Assembly (NCBI RefSeq): GCF_023053635.1
Contig: NC_086172.1
Coordinates: 65,584,681-65,648,680 of the forward strand
Direction: 5' to 3'
DNA length: 64,000 nt
Source of the DNA: Elgaria multicarinata webbii
Taxonomy: Eukaryota; Chordata; Lepidosauria; Squamata; Anguidae
The notes below the pieces were generated by a model. That model worked only from the letters and a program-made list of their open reading frames with translations, had not been told where the DNA came from and ran no database searches. Below, in pieces: positions 11,511 to 23,468 of the stretch (positions are counted from its first letter, which is position 1; each line of letters begins with the position of its first letter). A program made the position numbers and the translations under genes.

Positions 11511-13351
11511 TTACCTGTAATCTGAAATAGTCCAGTCCACACTACCTCATTCTGCTCCATTACCTCTCACTTTCTCAGATGGAACCCTGTAAGTCAGTGG
11601 TGGGCAGAAAGCAGATCTCCAGATGTTTCAACTCACCAACTCCCTGCACTCCTGACCATTGGCCATATTGGCAGGAACGTCTGGGATTTGAACCCAAAAC
11701 ATCCAGAAATCTTCTGCCCACCCATGCTGTAAAGCACAAGTGAAGGATGTAGCTGCTCATTTCCTGCTGTTTGGGTCAGTCCGACTGGTTCTGTTAGCAA
11801 ATACAAGAAAGCAGGCTGGCAGAAAGGGAGAAGCATTCACCATAAAATAAGCTTTAATATCTGGCCACAATTCTTAGAGGCTTTCAGATGTCACTGGGGG
11901 AATGTCAACTGGTGTCAGAAGCTCCACACATTCACTTGCTGAAAGGTTTATTGGCATATGCTGGGGTGCTCTTGGAAGATAGAGGACGTTTAAAAGGGGG
12001 AGTGTGCAGAACAATTGAGAATCACTACCCTTTTGGGATATCGCCCTGTTTTACATGGATGATGCAATTTTGTTTATGTAAGGATTGGTACTTCCAAGAA
12101 TTAATTTGCTATTCATATACAAGATTAATGGTCATGTTAGTTCTGAGGGTGGTTGCTGGTTACTTTCATAATGGTACTTAGCTGCATTTTTTAAAAGAGA
12201 ACAAGGTATTATTTACTAAATTATGAGGAATGTATTTAAAAAAAAACACCCAAAAAACTAAAGAGGAAGAATTCCAGTAGAGTATTTTGAACACCAAATT
12301 AAAAGCTCCCAAGCTTGTGTATTGATGCTTTTGTCAGGGTAATCATGTTGAATTGGCTGTGAAGTTGTTTTGATTTGACATGTAGGTTTTACTGAAACAT
12401 GTCACTGAGTTTTTTGACCAAGTGTTTTTATTTCATTCACAATTTAGTCACATCTTATTGTTTGGTGACAAATAAACTCACAGGGAGAGGGAGAGGAAGA
12501 AATAAAAACAATACAACAGGTTCTTCACCTGGCTGAATGTTATTTATCGATTGCATAAGATAAGCCTCCCATCAATTCAGACTGTGTACATATTGTATTT
12601 AAATGGCTTTTGACTTGGCAAAGAAAATCAATTGAGCAGCCCATATTAATATCAGTGATTAATCACACTAAAAATTTGTTATTACAATTGCCGTGTACAT
12701 AACAAAGACATGAAAATAGCCAATTGCTTGCTTACCACCAGACAGACAGTCAGAAAACTTCCTGAAATGCTGTTCTTCCCCAGCTTAGTTTTTGGGCACG
12801 AATAACTAACAAAAAATATTGTTAACACAAACCGGTGTTAATATGTTAGAAGGTGAGGTAGGAAAAGGTTTTGTGGAGTTAGGAATCACTTTGGTGATGA
12901 CATTGGCAAGGCTAATACAATATACAGACGTTATGAGGCTGCATTAGACTGTGTGGGAATACTGGATTCATCCAGGCCAGTGCTATTTGCTGTGACTGGC
13001 AGCCGGTCTCTGGCAACTCAGGCAGGGGCATTACTCGGTCCTGCTGCCTGGAATCCTTACCTGGGGATATCAGGGACTGATCCTGAGGCCTTCTACATGT
13101 AAGGCATGGGTGAAATCCAACAGTGTTCATCCGTCAGCAGAACAGAGACTGTTGGCAGAACAAATCCTTCCCTCCACCTGCCCCACAAATACCCTCTGCT
13201 CCAGATTTGGGGAGATCTCCAGAGCAGATTTATGGGGTGCAGGGGAGGGAAGAGATGAAGCAATCCCCATTGCAAGAGCAAACTTCCACTTGTACATCCT
13301 CAGATACCGTCGCACGGATTGCATGTATACAATTCAAAAACCTGAAATACA

Positions 13352-13690
13352 GCACCCAGTTTATTTATTTATTAAATTTATATATCGCCCATAGCCAAAG
13401 CTCTCTGGGCGGTTTACAAAAGTTAAAAACAGGGAACATTAAAAAGTATACAAAATTTTAAACCATCAAAAATATGAAAACATATAAAATTATGGCAGCA
13501 ACAGAACAGAAAAGCAGCAACTTGGAAATCAAAGGCTTTTCCACAAAGAAATGGCTTAATTTGCCATTTGCTTTCAAAAGTGCAGAGAAGGAAATGTGAT
13601 CTTGCCAGGGGGCATTTCAAATTAGGGGCATGACAGAAAAGGCCCTGCTTGTCATGCCTCACTGAAGGATGGAATCTGAATTAAGGTATT
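13352..13690 (-). repeat. L2-like LINE 3' fragment
   Basis: Plus strand begins TTTATTTATTTATTAAATTT and TATATCGCCCATAGCC, CTCTCTGGGCGGTTTACA, then a 3' body without open frame. Same family as 2566-2990. Confidence 0.6.
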
Positions 13691-13964
13691 AGAAGATCTC
13701 AAATGCTGGGGATGTTCATGTATGCTAAATCAAAACTGATCCAAAAATTACTCCAAAAACAGCAAAGGTATTTTGTGAGTAAGTATAGGGCAGTGGTTTA
13801 AGAGATAATGGATATATTTGATGACCTAATAGTTAATCTCATAATGGTAACCACTGAAAGCTAAGCTTGGTTCTTCTGTTATAAGTCTCAGTGTTGTCAT
13901 AACATTCATGGCCTGAGGTTGTAGTGGCTTTGCAAACCAACAAGATCCATTCTGTACAATCACT

Positions 13965-14174
13965 GAGGGCCAAAAGAGACATTAGCTTAAACGTGTGTCT
14001 ACCAACTATGTCGTCTTCTTCTTGTTTTCATTTTTATTGTAGAGTAGGTGCAGGGTGCCAGATTGGTTCCCTAGCATGGAGGAAAAGATTTGGATCAGGG
14101 TCCCTGTGTCTGCTCTAGAGTAAAATGAAAAGAAGACATAGCTGCTATACACACATTTAAAGTAATTGGCCCTC
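13965..14174. mobile_element. palindromic non-autonomous DNA element (AGGGCCAAAA family), copy 2
   Basis: Left end GAGGGCCAAAAGAGACATTA; right end inverted, TTAAAGTAATTGGCCCTC. Inner inverted pairs CTTCTTGTTTTCATTTTTAT / AAATGAAAAGAAGACATAG and TAGAGTAGGTGCAGG / GTCTGCTCTAGAGTA show it is close to a full hairpin. Pairs with 3614-3810. Confidence 0.75.
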
Positions 14175-14329
14175 CATGGGCACTCTGACACAGTCTAAGG
14201 ACTATACTACCCTGGCTTTCTGTCATATCTGATTCAAAAGAGACCTCTAATCATGTAAAGAAGCATAACCTAGAAACGAATGGGACCGGACATGAAGAAG
14301 CAGCTTCACTAACATGGGAATCTGCAAAA

Positions 14330-14380
14330 GGGCTATAGCTCAGTTGTAGAGTATCACATTTTCAGCACGGCAAAATACAG
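14330..14380 (+). repeat. tRNA-headed SINE fragment (Squam-like)
   Basis: GGGCTATAGCTCAGTTGTAG resembles the head and box A of the SINE at 37279-37460; it breaks off before box B. Confidence 0.45.
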
Positions 14381-15877
14381 TGTTTTGATTGCTTGGAAAA
14401 TGTGGTGTCCTAGAAGCAGTAGCACTGTGTTGAGGGACAGCATGCAGATTGCATGCTACAAATAAAAAAACAAATGGGTTTAAAGAGCTCTGAAATGATC
14501 AGCTATTACCTGTTTGCAACTGTGGGCAAAGAACCAGAGTTTGCATGCCAAAAACAAGTTCCTATCTTGTATCCTGTTTGCTATTTGTTGTGTCTGCAGG
14601 CATGCTAGGAACCTTGCGGCTGGCCTTGGCATTGCCTTGCCTCCCAAGTAGCAGTTATCGTCTTAAAATCCAGATCCAGTTAACCCCTTAGAAAAGTGAT
14701 TCAATCCCAAGGAGGGGTCAGTGTTAAGTATGTGCTTAAGTGGAATGTGGAGTCAAATTCCTGGAGTCTCTCTGCATTGCAAAAGCAACTATATTTATAC
14801 ACTGTTGGTTATGTAACATGGCTTAAGGCTGGATTGTATGCTCCAGCATGTAGCAGCAGAGCGCACAGTCTAATACTAGGGTGTCAGTGTTGCAGTAAAA
14901 GGACAGCTTCTGCTTCTTCTGCGTAGACCGTAAGACCCAGTTGTGCCTCCTACACTGGGTACAATGACAGCAACTGACTCTGCTGTGCCAGAACCCAGTT
15001 AAACCTGATGCACCATGTGGTTGAGCTACCCAAGGAGTGATGGGGTGGGGGTAGAAGGGGGAATGCAACTTCCAAGATCCTCAGAGAAGCATCCTATCCA
15101 TTCCTGATGCTGTGGTTTTAGCACTTTTGAGTTGGAAGCAGCAGAGGCAGAGCTGAACCCACACAGCAGGTGAGCACTTTGAGCTGGAAGATTTGGCAAC
15201 AGTGATGTGGCCACATGTAAGGTTGTACAAGACAGCCTTCCCCAACCTGGTGCACTTCAGACATGTTGGACTGCAACTCCAACATATCTAAGGAGTACAG
15301 ATTGGAGAAGGCTGGGACAAGATTTTATTTCCCAAAGCTTCAGTTTTGGGGTAGTATCTTGCTCACTTCTGTTGATTTTTCTTTCTTTCTTTTTTTTCTG
15401 TACCTGTGTACATATCAGACTTTTTATTGAGTTCATGGTCAATCTGCCAGATTTCACAATGTCATCTGGATAGCTCATTCCCTGATTTTCCAGTACAAAA
15501 ATCTAGGCATCAAATATTTTTGTTTGCATTTCATTCATGTTTCTGTGCAAGCAACGTTTGGTAGATCTAACTGGAGTTGGGCAACTTGTGGCGCTCCAGA
15601 TGGTTTGGCCTATGACATCAACCTAGCTTGCACAGCCAATGGTGAGGGATGATAAAAGCCTTAGGCCACAAGATGACCACCCGTGATCTAGGTTGTGTCC
15701 TTTTTCCCATGGTGTTTCCCTGGTCTGCAGAATTTTGTAGCAAGCCATTTCAAATCTCACAAATTCTGAAAGTCATAGGTGTTTGGAGCACCATTTCCCC
15801 TCGAAGTGGAAGGTTTACCTACTGGACCATTTGGGCCACAATTCATAGAGGCTTCAAGTCTCCTTTCAGGAGGGGGG

Positions 15878-15902
15878 GTGCGTGCGTGCGTGCGTGCGTG
15901 CG
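15878..15902. repeat. (GTGC)n microsatellite
   Basis: About six uninterrupted TGCG units immediately after a G-run. Confidence 0.9.
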
Positions 15903-16309
15903 GAAAAAGAAGGCCTGGCCCTTAAAGGGGTGAAATCTGTGTATTTATTTTATATCATTGCACTCACCCAGTGAGATTTTTGACATACACACACCATACC
16001 ACAAACCTTTGAGTTTTCAAACAATTTGCCATGCAGCAATAGGGTGCTTCCATTAAAGAAATAGAAGTCCAAAGCACCCTTGAGTTCATGGAACTAGTGG
16101 AGTGGTTCTTTGAGTCCTGACCAGACTGCATAAGGCCAATTACTTCCTTCTAATGTTAACTTAGTCATATCTGTACTTCTGCCAAAGAAATGAAGCATTG
16201 CTGTCAACATTGGACTGTAGAGTGTTTTCCAGTTACATGTAAACAGAACAATACTGGTGAGGTGGTGCATTACATACCATGAAATAAAATACAATGAGTT
16301 ACTGCCAGT

Positions 16310-16470
16310 ATCCCCCTACCAGCAATGGGAGCACTGATGAGCAACTTGCAGTCTTCCATATTTTTGGGCCTACAATTCCCATCAGCCCTAGCAAGCAAAG
16401 ACAATAGTGAGGAATGATGGGATTTGTAGGCCAAAACTTCTGGAGGGCTGCAAGTTGCCCACCACTGAAC
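16310..16470. repeat. palindromic interspersed repeat ('tacaattcccatcagccc' type)
   Basis: GAGCAACTTGCAGTCTTCCA and inverted TGGAGGGCTGCAAGTTGCCC flank TACAATTCCCATCAGCCC and its inverted partner GGGATTTGTAGGCC. This belongs to a family common in lizard DNA; shorter or eroded copies are at 11590-11720, 15240-15310, 21245-21350 and 33108-33185. Confidence 0.6.
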
Positions 16471-16871
16471 TAGAGGCAAATCATCCTACTACAAGGCAAA
16501 AACAATCAAGGGGTCCCAGTAGCTTACCTCTGGTTTAATTTTGGAACTAATCTCATGGGACTTGACCTTACTCTTCCTAATGTCGTTCCTGTCATTAGGG
16601 AGAGTGAGCCGGTTACCTCAGGTGGCAGATGTTGGGAAGCAGTAGCAAAGTGTTGGAGGCGAGAGCTGTATGCCACACAGCCTGCTCTGTGCCCCCTAAG
16701 CTAGCCTGCTGCCTTTTGATGTGGTGAAGGATGCTGTCCCATAGCCAGTGCTGAAGAAAGAAACAACTATTAGTCCAGTCAATTTTTGTACATGGAATGG
16801 GAGGGGCTACCATCTTGTTTTTCGCCTCAGGGAGCAAAATGTCTCTGTCCCACCTGGTGCAGGCATTTTAA

Positions 16872-16968
16872 TGAAACTAAGCAAGCCTGGTCATGGGAGA
16901 TTTATGTGGGAATCCTATGGTTTGAGTTCCTTGGAAGACAGATGGGGTATAAATATAATAAATAAATA
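16872..16968 (+). repeat. 5S rRNA-derived SINE fragment, probable
   Basis: AACTAAGCAAGCCTGGTCAT followed by GGGAGATTTATGTGGGAATCC resembles the 3' half of 5S rRNA (internal promoter C-box region), then an AATAAATAAAT tail. Diverged; a chance match is possible. Confidence 0.4.
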
Positions 16969-19900
16969 CTATTAAACCATAAGAGTATTACAAATGCACA
17001 TGTGATCAATCCTTGTATAATTTCTCAGCAGACCTCCAACAGTATCTCAGGGATGATTGAGAATGAACACTGTGAAGCCTACAGCCCAAGCACAAGGGAC
17101 CCTATCACTTCTTGTCATACTCGAATGCCTCACCCCTTTTTCTCTTTTATCTCGTAAACAGAAAACATTGTCAACTTATGATACAACATCCTTTATCTCT
17201 TTAGTTCAGGGAAATCGTGCTGGTTGCCTGTCCTCCTACTTTTTTACACTGTCAGATGATTTCGCTTCATTGTATGCCTTCAATATTCATGCTTGTCATT
17301 TTGTTAACGTTGTTTTCTCTTATTTCTCACAAGGTTGAGTTGCAAATTAAATCATGCTGAAATAGGTACTGACATTAAGTTAAGGAGCTGTAACTCTGTT
17401 TTTCACATTGGTAAAGACCATTTCAGATGCCTCTTACCTAATATTTATGGGCTGGTTGATTAAAATATTGGTAGGGTGCCTCATAAGATAAAAACTTCCC
17501 AAGGAAGTTTCCAACATATAATTTACAATATATAAACAATACATTTGAAAACGATAAACACCATAGCAATAAGAATAATAACTAATAAGATCCAGTAATC
17601 ACACTAAAACAGGTAACACATAGTCCACTAAAAGTAATACTGACACACACTAAAATGACAGCTAAAATCTGATTATTTATATCAGAGAATGCAATGACAA
17701 AAAAATGAATCTTTAGAGCCTATTTAAAGACCTGCAAAACTTTAAAAGAGCACCAAAGAAACTTACAGCCAGAGAAGGAATTGGCACAGTCCATAGGATG
17801 TGTCATCTTGGAAAACACCTATTTTAGAACCAAACTATGTCAAATGCTGAATCACAGGTCGTTTCCCACTGAAGTTTTTGTACATTATTTTTTCACAAAA
17901 TGCAGTTGGAATCTGCCACAGAAGACCTGTTGGGTGAGGGATTTCTTAACCCATTCTGAGCTTTTTCCTGCTAAAAAATCTCTGTTCCAGTTGCTTTTGC
18001 CCCCTATGATGGAAAAAATACAAGTGCTCCTTAAGAAGCACTTTCCACATCCCACCCTACAAACACACACAGAGACACACAGGTTGCAGCTGCTATGGGT
18101 GGATTTTATTGAACCACACTCAGCATCAAAAACTACTCTTGACTAAGCCTCAGTTTGGCCCATGCTCATTAAATCCACCAGATGAGTTAAATAATTTCAG
18201 TGTTCATAATAGCTCTTGTACTCTTCAGTTGTAAAGATTCACCATGCTGTAATAAGAAAGAAAGAAACCCCTAAACTAAATAAAGACTTGCCCTCATAAA
18301 AAAAAGGATAGCCTTAACATCAAACTCTAGGCTGTCAAATTCTCATATATTCTTCTTTATTTAAAAAAAAAACAGACTCCTACAACTCATTTCATTATTT
18401 TATTGGAAGAGTGGCTACATTCAGAAAATCCTACGGACTCTGTTTTATTATGGCAAAGAAGGAAACCGTTGAAACACAGTATATCATGTCTGTATAGATC
18501 TTCCAGCAATCATCTTGAGCAAACAGATGTCTGAGATATAGTCTCTTCACAATCCTGTATGATTTATATCTCACTTATGGTTAGGGGGCATGATAGGTCT
18601 CCATGCACAGTGTAACCTGTGTAGAAATTGTACTGGGTTTCATTCAAGGCATAGTACCCTTCTCTAGCTTTGGAAGGCCATGCTAGCCTAGCAGAACAGA
18701 CAGCAGCAACCCCCTTTCCTTACCCTAGTACCACCTGTACAAAATAAAAAGCAGCCACATTCACAAATGTTAGGCACTCTCATCAGATAAGGAAGTAGCT
18801 GCCTCTCACTCAGGCTGCCATCTTACCTGCACTTCCCTGGCAGCAAGCCCTACTGAGCATGGAGGAACTTATGCATAGGAGTGTGCCCCCAGCTTTCTGA
18901 CTTTCAAAAGGGATTGACAGAAAGGGTTTCTTGGCTGTTAATTTGAGTCGCCTTGAGTACCGCCGATTGTGACTGCTAGTGAAAGGCAGAATGGCAGACA
19001 ATTTGCCCTAACAGATTTGATTTATTTCCCATCTCTGTACCCACGCACAAGCGTCTGTGTTTGCTTAGCACCTTTCCGGCTGTTTTTTGCAAATTGTATG
19101 CAGATGAGCCAGGCTATTACTTTTCAGGATAGAGAGGCTCCTGGGGTGTCTTGTAGAGCTGGAGACATACACAAAAAAGAGTCTTTGATTAAAAGGTCTC
19201 TTTCTTACCCAAACCTGTTCAGAACTCAGCAGGGACTGAGGAACCTGCTCTGTTCCTCTGATGGAAACCTCCCCAGATATGAGGAAGGAATTAAATAGCT
19301 TTGTTTCCCTCATAATGAAATAGCTGCAGGGGTGGGTTTTGTTTTTTTGTGTGTGTGTGTGTTGGTTTTGTTTGGTTTTTTGTTTGGGAGGGGTTGGCTG
19401 ATGGGAATTTTATTGTTCAACAAGAACAATAAAAACTGTTCCAGAAGTTTATTTTAGAAGTTGAGGTTCTCCCCAATTTTTCTAATATCCTCTCATGTTT
19501 AATTAATATGGCTCCCAGCTTTTATGCCAGATGTGTTGGTATAAACTCATTTTGGCTACGTAAGAGGTGGCAAATCTAAGCAAGTGCTTAGGTTTTAGTT
19601 AAGTGTTAGTTACTCAACTAAAGTAACTAACACCTAACTAAAGTGTTAAGTGTTACTTATAACTTTTTATGCTGCCTTTTAATCATATTGCCAGGGCAGC
19701 TTACAGAAAGAATACAACAATTAATATAAATTCAAAACAAAACATTGTAATTATGGCAAGCAGTTTACCTAAAATTATTGGAAGCTTATCCGCATGACTG
19801 CAGCCCTTTAAACACACACACACAAACATACACAGAGTGCAAAACTATTCTCCCTCTCAAGTGTACCCTGCCATGGGCCCTATTCAGATGACACCTTAAA

Positions 19901-21065
19901 CCACGGCTTTAACTATGGTGAATTCAATAATTTCTCTCTATGGAGCAGAGTTGACAAGACCTGCTTGCAAATTGGTCTAGTCAATTTCACAACTACTTTG
20001 ACTTCAATGGGAGTAGAACTGGCTGCAATTAGAAACTGGGACAGAAATTCAACACACTTTTCATTCTACAGTTTGACTCCCTCTTCCTCGTTATTCAAGC
20101 TACCAAGATTGGATCAGACCTAGCTGTACGGTTGTCCCAAGGGGAAAGATGTTTCTATTGATCTTGAGAACACGTGCCAGTTTTGGAAAGAAAAACAAGA
20201 GCAGGATGTATGCAAGAGACAAGTCCCAGATAAACACCGCATTTGATTCAGCAAAAATCAAGGCTTAGACCACCGGTGATGCATGACTCAGCTGTTATTA
20301 ACCACCTTACTAGGCCAGATCGCTTCTTAAAGAATCTTCTTATAGATGGCTTAATCACCTTGAACTCATGATAACACCGGGATTAAAGTTAAACCCACCT
20401 TTAGTTACATTCTCCCAGTTTTGCTTACATTTTCAAAAGGTTTAATGGTCTAATTTTACACACATATCATCCAAGACAAAACAACTGGGGAAGGGTACAC
20501 TGTTTTCTCAGAAGTTTGCAAACATGTCCTTGTTAGTTTTGAATGGCAATTACAAAACAGAAATGCCAGACTATAAAAAGAGACCAGAGCAGCTCACTAC
20601 TCCTTGGGGACAAGTGACTGCTTTCGAAGCGTTGGAAGCCCATTGTGAGAGAGAGGTCTCCAGATAAACCTTACCTCATTATCCTGAATATTAATATAGC
20701 CTTGTTTCACTCAGAAAAAAAGCCTTTTTCTCTTTGTTTTAAGAATTTTTGCATCTACTTTGCAATGAAACCTCTGACATACAGCTCAGACTAGTACAGT
20801 AACACATTAGCTAAATGCCTTTTCATAGCCTGACTCAAGCCTTGTCTTCTTCTCTCTCATTTGTCCCAAGGTGATAGCTCTTAATGTCCCATGTCTGCGC
20901 TCTCCTAACACCCATGTATTCAAAGGAGTCATTGAAAGTTGACAATCAACTCCCTGATTCAACAACTGTTATTTCCTGTGAAGAGAGGGAATCATTTTCT
21001 CACCTTGACTGCTGCCTCCAGGCTCATTTATATAGTGGTAGCAAAATGTGGTGATCCTTCTAATC

Positions 21066-21235
21066 CAGTGGTCCTCAACTGGTGGGTCATGACCCGAAAG
21101 CAGGTCGCGAGATCAGGCTAGATGGGGTGCAGCAAAGCTGTTGCCACCATCTTGGCCATGTAGAAAAGTATGAAAGTGGGTTGCAGGTTGGGAGTCTGAG
21201 GTGGGTCTCGGGTCCGAACCAGTTGAAGACCACTG
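21066..21235. mobile_element. hAT-family MITE with target-site duplication
   Basis: Ends CAGTGGTCCTCAACTGGTGG and, inverted, CAGTTGAAGACCACTG. CAGTGG...CCACTG termini are typical of the hAT/Charlie group. The flanking octamers TTCTAATC (21058-21065) and TTCTAATG (21236-21243) match at 7 of 8 bases, as expected of the 8-bp hAT duplication. No transposase sequence inside. Confidence 0.85.
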
Positions 21236-22973
21236 TTCTAATGCATGGGTAGGCAATCCGGTCCTCTCCAGATGTTTAGGATGACAACCCCCACACAGGG
21301 CTAGGCAAAGCTGGTAATAGGCCAGGGCCAGATGGGAAATGTAGGCCCCATTTCAAACTGCTCATTAAGTATTTTTAATCAGTTCTAAATACATATGAAC
21401 TAGAACGATTTATTTAAAAAAAGGTAATGGCAAGCACTTTTATTCAAGATGTATATAAGACATCATTTCTTCACATTCAGAAATGCTTTATGTGCTTTTC
21501 TTTGGGCAAATTCATCAACAGAAAAATCAAGCAACTTTGCCTTGTCAATGTTAATGTTCAAAACTGCTAATCCATTCAAATGTTTTTGCACCACTGAGTA
21601 GGCCCCCTCAAAAACGTAGGCCCATGCCAATTGCCCCCACTGCCCCCCTCTGCCCAGCCCTGCTCCCACAAGCTTCAGTCAACATGGCTAGTGGTCAGGG
21701 ATAATGGGAGTTGGAGTCTAAAACATGTATAGGGCACTGGCTTGCTAACCCTTGTTAACCCATATTCCTAATATGAGAACATCCCGAAATACTTATTGCA
21801 AAGTACATGGATTAAGATAGGATTGTGGTAGGCCTCCCATAAATATACCTCAGAAACGTGTGTGGGGTTGAGGGGGAAGGGATCATTCCCTTGCTTTGGT
21901 TTAACCACCCTGATGATATGAACAAAAAAATGATTATAATTAATTCAGGGCAAACTAATCTACTCGGAGCAGTCATGAGATAGCCCTAATCAGGCATTAT
22001 TTCAAGTACGTCAGCACGCAAGCTGAGACAGGGCCACACCAAGTAGTCTTGCCTCCACGGTTGCATGCGCCAAGTAGCTCCTTGTATGCAGTTGCCTGGG
22101 GCAGCGCTACTCAGCGCACATGATTTCAGGGGAGTGGCTACAGGGTAGCCCCACAGCTTCATGCATATTGAGGTAAATAGCTTAAATAATGCCTGAATAG
22201 GGTTAGAATGTGTAGCAATTTTACCCCAAGCGATCTGTGAACTGAAACATAAGGAATGTGTTCTACATTACTTCCAATAAAGACAGATCTTTTTAATAAA
22301 TTTCCTATTAAGCTCTCTCTGAGTCCAGCTTTTAAATTAGCATGTAGCCTTTGATGGGGGGAAAGAAGACCGTAAAGATCACAGGATCATAACATTATTA
22401 ATGGTTTTGGAAGTGAGCTTCATTAGTGTTTGCAGGTAGATGGCATTTTTGTTTAATGAGCTAATAGCATCACTTGTACCATTTTAAAACTGAGTGGCAA
22501 ATGTCTGTGTTAAAAATAGAACCTGATAGCACGTGCCAAGGCCAGAATCTGGATTGTGGAGGTGTTGTGTGCGCGTGAGCTACTTTGTCCAGCTGGTCTT
22601 GGTGGGCCATTTTAAATCCATTTTGTAAAACACATCAAATTGTATTCTGTTCCTCTGTATGCATTCTTCTCTTTGGAAAGATCACCAGCTATCCTGCATT
22701 ATATTATAAGAAGATAGTAGAAGCCTATAAAGAAAATTCCACGACCTGCATTTCAGTTGTGGTTTTTAACTTTAAGAGTTTTTAGCGTTGTGTATTGTAC
22801 TTTAATTGTTGAATTTGTTGTTTTGTGAGGCATCTAAAGAACCTGTGTAATGGGGCGGTTATACAAATTCAGCAAGCAAATTAAATTAAATTAACCTTCA
22901 TACAGAGTAGCAGAACCACAGGATGCCATTTTCAATTGAGCATTTTATGCAACCTTGTCTTTGTTTGCTTTAG

Positions 22974-23468
22974 CTTAACGGAATGCCAGGAGGCGACATG
23001 GCAAAACCACTCCTGGGATGCCCAAATGCGGACAGTGACCCAAACCTTGCCTCAGCTCCCAGCAGCAGGACAATTGGCATTCTGGGAAGTGGTGACTTTG
23101 CACGCTCCCTCTCTATGCGCCTGGTGTCCTCAGGTTTCAAAGTGGTGGTTGGAAGCCGGAACCCAAAGCGCAACGCTAGCCTCTTCCCTTCAGCAGCTGA
23201 AGTCATATTCCAGGCAGATGCTATAAAGAAGTCAGATATTCTCTTTGTGGCGCTTTTCAGAGAACACTACACCACGCTCTGTGACCTCAGTGATGAGCTA
23301 TCTGGCAAAATACTGGTGGATGTGAGCAACAATGCCGAAATAAACCATCACAGAGAATCAAACGCTGAGTACTTGGCATCACTTTTCCCAGCATGCACTG
23401 TTGTCAAAGGATTTAATGTTATCTCAGCATGGACGTTGCAGTCAGGCCCGAGGGATGGGAATAAGCAG
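22974..23468 (+). CDS. STEAP3: STEAP3 exon 2: start codon and NADPH-binding domain
   Basis: Acceptor TTTGCTTTAG, 9 nt of leader, then coding from 22983. It encodes residues 1-162, almost the whole oxidoreductase lobe up to GPRDGNKQ. Donor CAG|GTATTG at 23469. Highly similar to the mammalian protein through [17 protein letters not shown] and [14 protein letters not shown]. Confidence 0.97.

Larger units (their letters stand above)
4432..22973 (+). other. STEAP3: putative STEAP3 intron 1 (repeat-rich, no exon seen)
   Basis: About 18.5 kb between the candidate donor at 4432 and the acceptor TTTGCTTTAG ending at 22973. I see no conserved coding exon. It is filled with short palindromic DNA elements, LINE tails, MIR-like and tRNA-headed SINE fragments, and microsatellites ((AT)n at 7944-7981, (GTGC)n at 15878-15902). 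Stretches such as 12.2-12.9, 17.3-18.8 and 19.9-20.9 kb show nothing I can name. Confidence 0.5.
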
